Origin: Shumkonia mesophila
Lineage (GTDB): Bacteria > Pseudomonadota > Alphaproteobacteria > Rhodospirillales > Shumkoniaceae
Length of the DNA: 64,000 bases
Direction: 5' to 3'
Assembly: GCF_026163695.1 (NCBI RefSeq)
Contig: NZ_JAOTID010000002.1
Location: 399,511-463,510 of the forward strand
The notes beneath the pieces were generated by a model. It did no database searches, was not told where the DNA came from, and saw only the letters and a program-made list of their open reading frames with translations. This document shows positions 56,462-64,000 of the stretch, in pieces (positions within the stretch are counted from its first letter, which is position 1; every line of letters starts with the position of its first letter). Position numbers and translations under genes: made by a program.

Positions 56462-57454
56462 TTACATGGCGCCGATGGCTTTGATCATTTCGACGCCGCC
56501 GGGAATCTTCTTGCCGTACTCATCCCAGATCGGGGCCATCTTGGCCTGCCAGGGGCCCTTGTCATCGATGGAGATCAGCGTTGCCCCCATCTCCTTCGTT
56601 TTGGCCAGCGAAGCCGCGTCCTGCTCGGCCAGCAGCTTGTGGATCTCCGGCACGATCTCGCGGGCGGTTTCGGCGACGATTTTTTGGTCAGCCGCCGGCA
56701 ACTTCTTGAACCACCGTTCGCCAGCCACCCAGGCCGCGACGGCATAGACATGGCTGAGGTTCGTGTAGTAGGGCGCGACCTCGAAGAACTTGAAGGTCAG
56801 ATAGTTGGTCGGCGTGTTGTCGAAGAAGTCGACCACCCTGGTCTGCAGCGAGGTGTAGATCTCGGGCGCTGGAATCGGCACCGGATTTGTACCCATTGCC
56901 TTCCACAAGGCGATGTGCAGCGGGCTTTGGATGACCCGCATCTTCTTTCCGGCCACGTCTTCGACCTTGCGGATCGGGAAGGTGCTCATCGGTTGACGGG
57001 CGCCGTTGATGGTGAAGGCCAGCAGACGGAAGCCCTGGGCCTCGAACTTCGGAGCCAATTGGTCGGCCAGCCATGCCGTGGCCTTGGCTGCGTGGGCATC
57101 GTCGCGCAACAGGAACGGAAGGTCGAGGATCTGCACTTCGGGAACCCAGGACGCCAGCACGGACGTCGTGATCGAACCCATTTCGATGGAGCCGAGCCGC
57201 ATGCCGTCGGCCGTTTCCATTTCACCGCCCAGCTGGCTGCTGGGGAAGACGGCGATGTCGACGCCGCCCTTCGTGCGTTCCTTGACCAGCTTGCCGAACT
57301 TCTCGAAGGAAACAACTTTGGGATGCCCCGGCTGGACGTCGGTCGAGAACTTTCCCTTGTTGACGTCCGCGGCATGTGCGGACATGGCAAAGCCGCCTGC
57401 CGCCACGATCATCAAGGTCCGTTTGGCCAAGCAGGCCAATAATACCTTTTTCAT
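56462..57454 (-). CDS. TRAP transporter substrate-binding protein (DctP family)
   Basis: The 330-residue protein has a signal peptide (MKKVLLACLAKRTLMIVAAG, cleavage near SAHA-AD) and the DctP fold. The conserved segment KVEDVAGKKMRVIQSPLHIALWKAMGTNPVPIP contains the Arg that pairs with ligand carboxylates. The start at 57454 fits the GGAGGA sequence better than an ATG two codons upstream. The ligand is probably an organic or sugar acid but is not readable. It is the first gene of the TRAP-catabolic operon. Confidence 0.93.
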   Translation of the reverse strand: MKKVLLACLAKRTLMIVAAGGFAMSAHAADVNKGKFSTDVQPGHPKVVSFEKFGKLVKERTKGGVDIAVFPSSQLGGEMETADGMRLGSIEMGSITTSVLASWVPEVQILDLPFLLRDDAHAAKATAWLADQLAPKFEAQGFRLLAFTINGARQPMSTFPIRKVEDVAGKKMRVIQSPLHIALWKAMGTNPVPIPAPEIYTSLQTRVVDFFDNTPTNYLTFKFFEVAPYYTNLSHVYAVAAWVAGERWFKKLPAADQKIVAETAREIVPEIHKLLAEQDAASLAKTKEMGATLISIDDKGPWQAKMAPIWDEYGKKIPGGVEMIKAIGAM

Positions 57455-57597
57455 CTCCATTCCTCCTTCTTGTCTTTAATAGAGGTCTAAACGCTTGCTG
57501 TAATCCCACGATCCACGCTCAGGATTTCACCCGGCGATCGCACACCCGGAATTTCCGCTCAGGCGGCGCAGGACAGGAGTCTGCGGGATCAATCGAG

Positions 57598-58350
57598 TCA
57601 TTGCCGGGTGGCGGAAAACATCTCTCGAAAAGCGGGCCATTCCTTTTCGATATCCTCGGCACCCCGGCCGATGACCTTGTGCATAGCCAGGACGGCGCCG
57701 TGGGAATTCCCTTCCGCAATGGCCCGTAACACGGCCTTGTGGACGGGCAACGATTTCTTCGTCTTCTCCAATGATCGGATGAACCGCCGGAAGCTGGATC
57801 CCAGCATGTTCTCGATCACCGGCCGAAGGGTACTGACGACCAGATCGTTGCCCGAGGCCTCGATGACGGAAAGATGGAACCGGATGTCTGCGACGACGTG
57901 TTCGTCGATGGTGGTTGCCGCTTCCATGTCCGAATAGGCCTCGGTCATGACGGCAACCTCGGCTTCTGACGCCCGCTCGGCTGCCAGCCCGGCAGCCATC
58001 GGCTCGATCATGTTGCGCAGTTCCACCAGGTCTTGAACAAGCTTGATGTCCGGCTCGGATTCCATGCGCCATTTCAGAAGAACCGAATCGGACAACTCCC
58101 ATTGCGCAGGACTGCAAACGCGGGTACCGATCCGCGGCCGCACCTGTACAAGGCCCTTGGTGGCGATGACGCGGATGGCTTCGCGGATGACGGTGCGGCT
58201 GACATCGAACTGCTGGCAAAGCGCATCTTCGTTGGGAAGAACCGTTCCCGGCTCGATCTCCCGGCGAATGATCCGAAGGCTGAGGGTCCGTGCGACCTGC
58301 TCGTGGAGGGGGGATCGCCTTACCGGATTCGCCAAACGCGCGACTGCCAT
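57598..58350 (-). CDS. FadR-type (GntR/FCD) transcriptional regulator
   Basis: The 250-residue protein has an N-terminal winged helix (LHEQVARTLSLRIIRREIEPGTVLPNEDALCQQFDVSRTVIREAIRVI) and a C-terminal FCD ligand domain with metal-binding pattern residues (D-I-R-F-H, S-V-P-V-H near 210). Such proteins repress sugar-acid operons and release DNA on ligand binding. It lies 143 bases upstream of the TRAP binding protein in the same direction and likely controls it. A near-perfect 25-base palindrome lies 71-95 bases upstream of its start. Confidence 0.92.
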   Translation of the reverse strand: MAVARLANPVRRSPLHEQVARTLSLRIIRREIEPGTVLPNEDALCQQFDVSRTVIREAIRVIATKGLVQVRPRIGTRVCSPAQWELSDSVLLKWRMESEPDIKLVQDLVELRNMIEPMAAGLAAERASEAEVAVMTEAYSDMEAATTIDEHVVADIRFHLSVIEASGNDLVVSTLRPVIENMLGSSFRRFIRSLEKTKKSLPVHKAVLRAIAEGNSHGAVLAMHKVIGRGAEDIEKEWPAFREMFSATRQ

Positions 58351-58420
58351 CTGAAGCTCCTCGCCTTTTGCCGTTCAAACGGCTCCCAGCCTGGTATCAC
58401 TGGGGAAGGCTTTGTTTATT

Positions 58421-58445
58421 CATAATATGAATGTTTCATATTATG
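58421..58445. promoter_or_regulatory. 25-base palindrome upstream of the FadR-type gene
   Basis: CATAATATGAA and TTCATATTATG form a perfect 11-base inverted repeat around the spacer TGT. It stands out as A+T-rich in a G+C-rich genome. It is a strong operator candidate for the adjacent regulator or for another dimeric protein; it may also overlap a promoter -10 element. Its sequence does not resemble the classical FadR TGGTNNNACCA site. Confidence 0.6.
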
Positions 58446-58532
58446 GTTTTTCGCCGTTGTCAATGTAAGGAATCGGCCCTCTCCTTCCTGCCGTCCGTGC
58501 CGACCAACATGGAACACGGCAAGACCCCCTAG
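58443..58532 (+). CDS. possible 29-residue small protein or sRNA
   Basis: A short frame begins at an ATG inside the palindrome and encodes a 29-residue peptide with a CxC motif (RRCQCKE) and the ending PTNMEHGKTP. It is followed 23 bases later by a strong plus-strand terminator, which suggests a transcript of about 150 bases. No clear Shine-Dalgarno precedes the ATG, so the transcript may be non-coding, or the frame may be the 3' remnant of a lost gene. The rest of the 58351-58668 intergenic region shows nothing else. Confidence 0.25.
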   Translation: MVFRRCQCKESALSFLPSVPTNMEHGKTP

Positions 58533-58554
58533 GCTGCCCAACGGACGTTGATGG

Positions 58555-58589
58555 CGGGGCGGCGCACAGGGCGCCGCCCCGTTTCTTTT
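58555..58589 (+). terminator. strong plus-strand Rho-independent terminator
   Basis: An 11-base-pair stem (CGGGGCGGCGC with GCGCCGCCCCG) around ACAGG is followed by TTTCTTTT on the plus strand. No recognised plus-strand gene precedes it within the window region back to 58350, so it implies an unannotated transcript or a relic of one. Confidence 0.85.
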
Positions 58590-58668
58590 CGGTCAGGCGG
58601 ATCAGTTCGATCGCTGAGCGTCAGCGGCGTGGCGGCCGCGAGGGGCCTCCAAAGCGCGCGTTCCCCGG

Positions 58669-60237
58669 TCAGCCGCGCCAGAAACGCGGGGTGAGGACCA
58701 CCAGAACGGTGAAGAACTCGAGCCGCCCCAGCAGCATCCCCACGGCCAGGGCCCACTTGGCGGAATCCGGAAGGCTCGCGAAGTTCCCGGCGGGGCCGAT
58801 GATCTCACCAAGGCCGGGGCCGACATTGGCCACCGCCGTCGCCGCCCCGCTGAAGCCGGTCATGAAATCGAGCCCCAGGGCGACCAGGATCAACCCCAGG
58901 GCCGTGACCGTGGCGATGAAGGTGGCGGTGAAGATCATCACCGAACGGATGACGCCGTCGTCGAGCAGGCGCCCTTCGTACAGGGTCACCGACACTGCGT
59001 GCGGCGTGACCAGGGTCCGGAAGTGTCCGCCGATGATCCGACCGATGACCTGGAAGCGGAAGATCTTGATGCCGCCACCGGTCGAGCCGGTACAGCCGCC
59101 TACGAAGATCAGCACGAAGAATAATCCTACGGCCAATGGCCCCCACTGTCCGTAATCGGCGTTGGCATAGCCGGTGGTGGTGACGACGGAAACGACGTTG
59201 AAGGCGGCGAAACGCAGCGCGTCGGCAAGGGGGATGTCGTTGCGCACCCACAGCCACAGGGCCATCGTCGCGATGACCACGGCCAGGAAGCCCAGGATCG
59301 CCCTGACTTGGCTGTTGCCGATCAGGGCCCTGAAACCGCCGGCCAGGGCATGGGCGAGAGGCACGACGGGCAGGCCGCCCGCCAGCATGAAGACGACGGC
59401 CGTCCAGTGCACGACCGGGCTTGGGAAATGGGCCAGCGATTGGTCCGACGTCGAGTAGCCGCCGGTCGACAGCGTCGTCATGGCGTGGATGGCAGCCTCG
59501 AAAACCGTCATGCCGCCGACCCAGTAGAGCGTCGCACAAAGCACTGACAGGCCGCCATAGACATAGAGCATCGCCGCGGCGATCTGGTCGACGCGGCCGA
59601 ACAGTTTTTCCGAGCGGTCGGAGGACTCGGTGCGAAACAACTGCATGCCGCCGACGCGAAGGAACGGCAGCACCGCCACGCCCATCACGATGATACCGAG
59701 GCCGCCGATCCATTGCAGCAAACCCCGCCACAGCAGAATGCCGGGGGGCATGGTATCGAGGCCGGCCAGCACCGTCGATCCGGTCGTCGTCAAGCCCGAC
59801 ACGGTTTCGAAATAGGCGTCGGCCAGGGACAACTCGAGGTGGCCGAACATGAACGGAATGGCCGCCAGGAAGGACAGGCCAAACCACGCGAGAGCGGTCA
59901 GCAGGAAGGTCTGGCGGATATTGAGGACGATGCTTTCCTGGCGGTTGGTCAGCACCAGGGCCATGCCGACGAAGATGCAGAGCGCCGCCGACCACAGGAA
60001 GGCGTGGAGATCTTTTCCGTCGGCCGCGATCTCGACAACCGCCGGGACCACCATCAGCAAACCCAGGATCACCGCCAGGGCGCCGAAAATGAACAGAACC
60101 GCGCACTCGAAAGGCTGGGGACAGGGTGCGGCCAGTTCCGGCCGCTGACGGACGGCCGGCGCGCCGGCCGTCGAGGCGGGGCCGTCCACGAGCCGGTTGA
60201 CGCTCCGTATTCTGAAAGAGGAGTCCTGCAGGCTCAT
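58669..60237 (-). CDS. TrkH-family potassium uptake membrane protein
   Basis: This 522-residue membrane subunit of Trk/Ktr potassium uptake has four pore-loop repeats: SGLTTTGSTV, ATTLSTGGYST-like HAMTTLSTGGYS, VVTTTGYANAD and AVANVGPGLGEI. GGCTGSTGGGIKIFR is the typical intramembrane segment. Hydrophobic helices fill most of the length. The start at 60237 follows CGAGGA. A partner TrkA/KtrA nucleotide-binding subunit is not in the window. The KdpD sensor kinase nearby supports a potassium role. Confidence 0.92.
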   Translation of the reverse strand: MSLQDSSFRIRSVNRLVDGPASTAGAPAVRQRPELAAPCPQPFECAVLFIFGALAVILGLLMVVPAVVEIAADGKDLHAFLWSAALCIFVGMALVLTNRQESIVLNIRQTFLLTALAWFGLSFLAAIPFMFGHLELSLADAYFETVSGLTTTGSTVLAGLDTMPPGILLWRGLLQWIGGLGIIVMGVAVLPFLRVGGMQLFRTESSDRSEKLFGRVDQIAAAMLYVYGGLSVLCATLYWVGGMTVFEAAIHAMTTLSTGGYSTSDQSLAHFPSPVVHWTAVVFMLAGGLPVVPLAHALAGGFRALIGNSQVRAILGFLAVVIATMALWLWVRNDIPLADALRFAAFNVVSVVTTTGYANADYGQWGPLAVGLFFVLIFVGGCTGSTGGGIKIFRFQVIGRIIGGHFRTLVTPHAVSVTLYEGRLLDDGVIRSVMIFTATFIATVTALGLILVALGLDFMTGFSGAATAVANVGPGLGEIIGPAGNFASLPDSAKWALAVGMLLGRLEFFTVLVVLTPRFWRG

Positions 60238-60290
60238 CCAACGTCCTCGTATGGCGACCGGAGCGCTCCCTCCGCCGGCGACAGCGGGGT

Positions 60291-61172
60291 TCAGTTGTGG
60301 AACGGAGCCCGTCCCCCGAGGGCGAGATGACCGTGATGCCAGCCTGCGCTGCGAGCCTCGTCGATGCTGCAGAACGTCCGTCCCTTCCCGGCCTTGACGT
60401 CGATCGTCGCGTAGCCGGGATCGAGCGGGCCGAAATACCAGCGATCGGCAGCGGACGACACGACGCCCTTGATCACGCAGGGATCGCGATGGGAGATCGG
60501 CTCGGGCAGGAAGGCCAGGCCGGCGACCCGCCGAGGCCAATCCGTGGGAGCGCTTGCCGCCCGGACGGCATCGATTTCGCCCGGCAGCCGCTTGCCGGTC
60601 CGCCATTCCTCCGGCGCCACGAAGGGGCCCTTCCAGATGCCCAGCGGGACGTCGCGCGCGCGGCGCTCGACCGCCCGGTAATAGGCGGGCGCATCGGCCA
60701 TCGCCGTCGCCAGGCCGCTGGCCAGCAGGACCTCGGCGGGATCGGCGGAACCGACCCGGCATACGAAAGCGTCCGTCCCGGCGACGGGAGCGCAATCGGG
60801 CTTGGCGTCGGCGATGCCGATCAGTTTGCGGAGCACGAACGCCGCATCGCTCCCGCACGCCGTCAGGTGTCCGCCCGCCTCGCAGGATTGGCCCAGTTCC
60901 GGGGCGTCGATGTAGGCCAGGCGGACGATTCCGCCGTTGATTTCCAGGGTGTCGCCGTCGATGACGGCGACCGCCGGGGCCGGCGCGTCGAGGCGGCCAA
61001 CCACCTTCGGGTACAACGTCCCCGTTCCGTCCCCTTGCGGTCGGTCCAAGACCCCCAGAACAAAAACGCCGACGACCGAAACGATCGCGGCGGCAATCAC
61101 CGGTGTGTCTAGGCGAATGACACGTTTCCCTCTCAGGTGCAGCCGCACCTCCGCAGCGCGGAGATCCCACAC
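60291..61172 (-). CDS. membrane-anchored staphylococcal-nuclease-like protein
   Basis: The 293-residue protein has an N-terminal helix (residues 23-42), then an SNase-like OB-fold: VIDGDTLEINGGIVRLAYIDAPELGQSC contains the calcium-site Asp and catalytic Arg positions. The last 60 residues (DPCVIKGVVSSAADRWYFGPLDPGYATID ... GRTFCSIDEARSAGW) match the small "sunset" module often fused to such nucleases. It is probably exposed outside the inner membrane. The start is uncertain: the GTG at 61172 is the longest option and has a weak ribosome site. It shares its direction with TrkH, 54 bases away. Confidence 0.8.
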   Translation of the reverse strand: MWDLRAAEVRLHLRGKRVIRLDTPVIAAAIVSVVGVFVLGVLDRPQGDGTGTLYPKVVGRLDAPAPAVAVIDGDTLEINGGIVRLAYIDAPELGQSCEAGGHLTACGSDAAFVLRKLIGIADAKPDCAPVAGTDAFVCRVGSADPAEVLLASGLATAMADAPAYYRAVERRARDVPLGIWKGPFVAPEEWRTGKRLPGEIDAVRAASAPTDWPRRVAGLAFLPEPISHRDPCVIKGVVSSAADRWYFGPLDPGYATIDVKAGKGRTFCSIDEARSAGWHHGHLALGGRAPFHN

Positions 61173-61332
61173 GGCTCAAGGCCGGCTAGAACATCACGAC
61201 GGGGCATAAAAAAGCCGTGCCGATTGGCCGCTTTCGGGATCAATTCTGTGAAAAATCATTACGTTTTTTTTACAGGCGCGTAATCGGCCGACCGGCTAGA
61301 CTCCGCCCGACGCCCTGTGCAGGCGAAAACGC

Positions 61333-64000
61333 ATGACCGACAGAATTTATCCCGCCGACCGCGCCCCGCACCCTGCCGAATCCGGCGGGGCCGGCCTGCC
61401 GCCGCCGCGGCGCGGCCGCATGAAGGTTTTCCTGGGGTCTGCCCCCGGCGTCGGCAAGACCCATGCGATGCTGCAATCGGCGATCCGCAAGCGTCGCGAG
61501 GGCATCGACGTGGCGATTCTTTTCGTCGAAACGCACGGGCGCCCCGAAACCGAGCGGATGGTCGCCCAGTTCGAGACTCTTTCGCACGACCAAGCGGGGG
61601 GCGAACGCGCCGTGCCTGGCGTCGATCTGGCCGACGTTCTGGCGCGCCGTCCGCAGGCGGTCCTGGTCGACGATCTCGCGACCCGCGTTATCTTCGACGG
61701 CAAGACGGTCCGCCGCCATGCCCTGGTCGCGCCGCTTCTGGAAGCGGGAATCGACGTCGACGCCACGCTCGACGTCCAAAACCTCGAAAGCATCAACGAG
61801 AGCATGGCGCGTCTGTCGGGCGTCCGCCTTCGCGACACCGTCCCCGACGACGTCGTCGCCATGGCCGATGAGTTCGAGGTCATCGATCAGCCTCCCGAAG
61901 TGCTGATCCGACGCCTCCGCGATGGCCTGATTCACGTCGACGACGTCCTCAGCCGCTCGATGCGGCGCTTCTTCAGCCGCCGCAACCTTACCGCGCTCAG
62001 CGACATGGCAAGGCGGGTCGCCGCCGACCGCATGGATGCCCTGGTCTCCGGCGACGACGATGCGCCGTCGACGACGCATGACCACCTGCTGGTCTGCATC
62101 AACGACTCGCCGGTCTGGCGGCGGGTGCTGAGGACGGCCCGCCGGCTGGCCGACACCCAGCATGTGCGGTGGACCATCGTCTATGCGCAGACGCCCCGCT
62201 ACCAGCAACTGGACGAGGCGGCCCGCGACCGCCTGGCCCATGCCATGCGCCTGGGCGAACGCTGGGGGGCCGAGATCGTCACCCTGACCGCGCAGGGCGA
62301 TGTCGCCGACGAGATCCTCGAATTCGCCGAGCGCCGCAAGGCGACCCGCATTCTGGTCGGCCGCTCGCGATCGCGCCATCTGTCCCGGTTTTTCGGGCAT
62401 ACCGTCGACAGCAAGCTGCTGCGCAAGGCCAAGAACATCGAGGTCACCGTCGTCATTCCCGAGGAGGGCGACGAGGCGCCGCGATGGAGGCTGCCCTTGC
62501 GGGAAAGGCCGCGCGGGATTTTTCGCGCCGGGCTGCTGGCGACGGCGGCGGTGGCCGGAGCCCTGGCGGTGGCCCAGGTTCTGTCCGTCTTCATGCCACT
62601 GCACAACGTGTTGCTGATCTTCCTGGCCGGCGTCGTGCTGGTGGCGATCCGTGTCGGGCTGTGGCCGTCGATCTACGCCAGCCTGCTCAGCTTCATGGTC
62701 TACAACTTCTTTTTCACCGAACCCAACTACTCGCTCTCGGTCACCCATGAGGAAGACATCATCACCATTTTCTTCTTCCTGGTGATGGCGACGCTGACCG
62801 GCAACCTGGCCGCCCGGGTCCGCCTTCAGGTCGAGGAGATCCGCCACTCGGCCAAACGCATCGAAAACCTCTACGACTTCAGCCGGCGGGTCGCCGGCTC
62901 GGTGTCCCTCGACGATACGCTGTGGGCGGTGGTCACCCACGTTGCCGGGGCGTTGCGCTGCCGTGCTCTGGTCCTGATGCCCGACGCCGACGACACGCTC
63001 GATATCGTCTCCGGCTTTCCGCCCGAGGATCATCTCGATGCCGAGGACCGGACCGCCGCCCAGCGCGCCTGGACACAGGGGCGCGCCGCGGGATGGGCCG
63101 AGCCCGACAGCGAGGCCGGCGCCTGGCTGTTCATTCCGATGCGCACCGCCTCGGGCCTCATCGGGCTTTTGGGCGTCTCCTTCGAAGACCAGCGCACGCA
63201 ACTGTCGCCGGAGCATCGGCGGCTGCTCGATGCCGTCGTCGATCAGGCCGCCGTCGCCGTCGAGCGCACCAAGCTGACGGTGGACATCGAGGAGGCTCGC
63301 ATCTTAAGTGAAACCGAACAGCTGCGATCCGCCCTGCTGTCCTCCGTCTCCCACGACCTGCGCACGCCGCTGGTCTCCATCCTGGGATCGGCCACCAGCT
63401 TGGCCAACCTGGGGGATGCCATTCCGCCCCAGGACCGCAGCGAACTGGCCCAAACCATCCTCGAGGAGAGCGAGCGGTTGAACCGCTTCGTGCAGAATCT
63501 CCTCGACATGACCCGCCTGGGCTATGGCGCGCTGGAGCCGAAACGCGACTGGATCGACCTGCGCGATGTCATCGGGGGCGCCGTCCGCGACATGCGCCGC
63601 TCGCTCGAAGATCTCAAGGTCGAACTTCGATTCGCCGCCGACCTGCCGCTCATGTATGTCGATCCCGTCCTGATCGGCCAGGTGGTCATGAACCTTCTCG
63701 ACAACGCCGCCAAGCACGCGCCGCTGAACAGCGTCGTTACCGTCAGCGCCGCCCGCCGCGGCGAAGACATCGCAATCAGCGTCACCGATAGCGGCCCCGG
63801 CATTCCGCCCGGCGACCGCGGGGCCGTCTTCGACATGTTCTATCGCGTCGCCGTGCGCGACAGCGATGCTCGCGGCACCGGCTTGGGCTTGGCCATTTGC
63901 AAGGGGCTGGTGGAGGCCCACGGAGGGGAGATCGCGGCCCGCGCCGGCCCCGATGGAATAGGAACGGAAATGACCTTCACCCTGCCCCTTCGTGAGGTGC
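61333..64000 (+). CDS. kdpD: KdpD-type sensor histidine kinase, 3' end outside window
   Basis: KdpD senses potassium limitation and osmotic stress and phosphorylates KdpE. The 889 visible residues show: N-terminal KdpD domain with Walker A GSAPGVGKT at 35; a USP-like domain about 250-370; four transmembrane helices about 395-495; GAF domain about 520-650; H-box SSVSHDLRTP near 673; and the ATP-binding N, G1 (DSGPGIPPG) and G2 (GTGLGLAICKG) boxes. Only the last few codons are missing. The Walker B area, usually VDELAHTN, reads VDDLATRVIFDGKTV, so the N-terminal ATPase-like site is altered. No kdpFABC is upstream; the divergent neighbour is the nuclease-TrkH pair. ATG at 61333. Confidence 0.93.
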   Translation, partial: MTDRIYPADRAPHPAESGGAGLPPPRRGRMKVFLGSAPGVGKTHAMLQSAIRKRREGIDVAILFVETHGRPETERMVAQFETLSHDQAGGERAVPGVDLADVLARRPQAVLVDDLATRVIFDGKTVRRHALVAPLLEAGIDVDATLDVQNLESINESMARLSGVRLRDTVPDDVVAMADEFEVIDQPPEVLIRRLRDGLIHVDDVLSRSMRRFFSRRNLTALSDMARRVAADRMDALVSGDDDAPSTTHDHLLVCINDSPVWRRVLRTARRLADTQHVRWTIVYAQTPRYQQLDEAARDRLAHAMRLGERWGAEIVTLTAQGDVADEILEFAERRKATRILVGRSRSRHLSRFFGHTVDSKLLRKAKNIEVTVVIPEEGDEAPRWRLPLRERPRGIFRAGLLATAAVAGALAVAQVLSVFMPLHNVLLIFLAGVVLVAIRVGLWPSIYASLLSFMVYNFFFTEPNYSLSVTHEEDIITIFFFLVMATLTGNLAARVRLQVEEIRHSAKRIENLYDFSRRVAGSVSLDDTLWAVVTHVAGALRCRALVLMPDADDTLDIVSGFPPEDHLDAEDRTAAQRAWTQGRAAGWAEPDSEAGAWLFIPMRTASGLIGLLGVSFEDQRTQLSPEHRRLLDAVVDQAAVAVERTKLTVDIEEARILSETEQLRSALLSSVSHDLRTPLVSILGSATSLANLGDAIPPQDRSELAQTILEESERLNRFVQNLLDMTRLGYGALEPKRDWIDLRDVIGGAVRDMRRSLEDLKVELRFAADLPLMYVDPVLIGQVVMNLLDNAAKHAPLNSVVTVSAARRGEDIAISVTDSGPGIPPGDRGAVFDMFYRVAVRDSDARGTGLGLAICKGLVEAHGGEIAARAGPDGIGTEMTFTLPLREV

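Noticed and set aside
58385-58410. TGGTATCACTGG as a classical FadR/GntR half-palindrome
   Set aside because: The second half does not match ACCA symmetry; the neighbouring 25-base palindrome is far stronger.

Overview
The window is high-G+C DNA from an alphaproteobacterium. The gene set (sdhE-mfd pair, a TIGR02186-type membrane protein, a DUF502 protein, glnB-glnA, a DUF2927 protein, an ACT-domain GcvR-like protein) fits the Rhodospirillales best, but no rRNA or marker gene here allows a genus call. Most of the DNA is densely packed housekeeping chromosome; about 21 kb looks like an inserted accessory segment.

Region 1 (1-15.9 kb) holds a PleD-like GGDEF fragment, a FrnE/DsbA-like oxidoreductase, a beta-CASP metallo-hydrolase, the mfd and recG repair helicases with sdhE between them, a guanine-deaminase-like enzyme, an MmgE/PrpD protein, a DUF502 membrane protein, a lone cyclic-nucleotide-binding domain, a NUDIX hydrolase, two exported proteins and an ACT regulator.

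Region 2 (15.9-23 kb) holds an SSS symporter, a diverged metallophosphoesterase and a sulfur-handling neighbourhood (TusA, DsrE-like protein, TauE/SafE exporter, TIGR02186 protein, universal stress protein). A GNAT-domain protein follows, divergent from a 67-codon gene whose product contains a tandem repeat.

Region 3 (23-31.3 kb) holds a tkt-fba-rpe operon with a small divergent gene, tRNA-His overlapped by a DUF1847 gene, a second TauE/SafE exporter, and glnB-glnA with a good sigma-54 promoter candidate.

Region 4 (31.3-52.4 kb) is a minus-strand hybrid NRPS-PKS locus. Gene 1 is C-A-PCP-KS-AT-ACP. Gene 2 is docking-C-A-PCP-C-A-PCP-KS-DH-KR-ACP-C. They are followed by a separated adenylation fragment and a thioesterase. 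The locus is bracketed by the true glnA 3' end and a second copy of the last glnA codons at 52342-52367, which suggests insertion at the end of glnA. The terminal module is broken by an in-frame TGA and by an apparent deletion of the adenylation C-terminus and carrier domain. A frameshifted IS3-family remnant lies at the far edge.

Region 5 (52.4-58.5 kb) is a sugar-acid-type catabolic cassette: an SDR dehydrogenase, an enolase-superfamily dehydratase, a fused TRAP permease, a TRAP binding protein and a FadR-type regulator with a long palindrome upstream. Region 6 (58.6-64 kb) is linked to potassium: a TrkH channel subunit, a membrane-anchored nuclease-like protein and a KdpD sensor kinase that runs off the end of the window.
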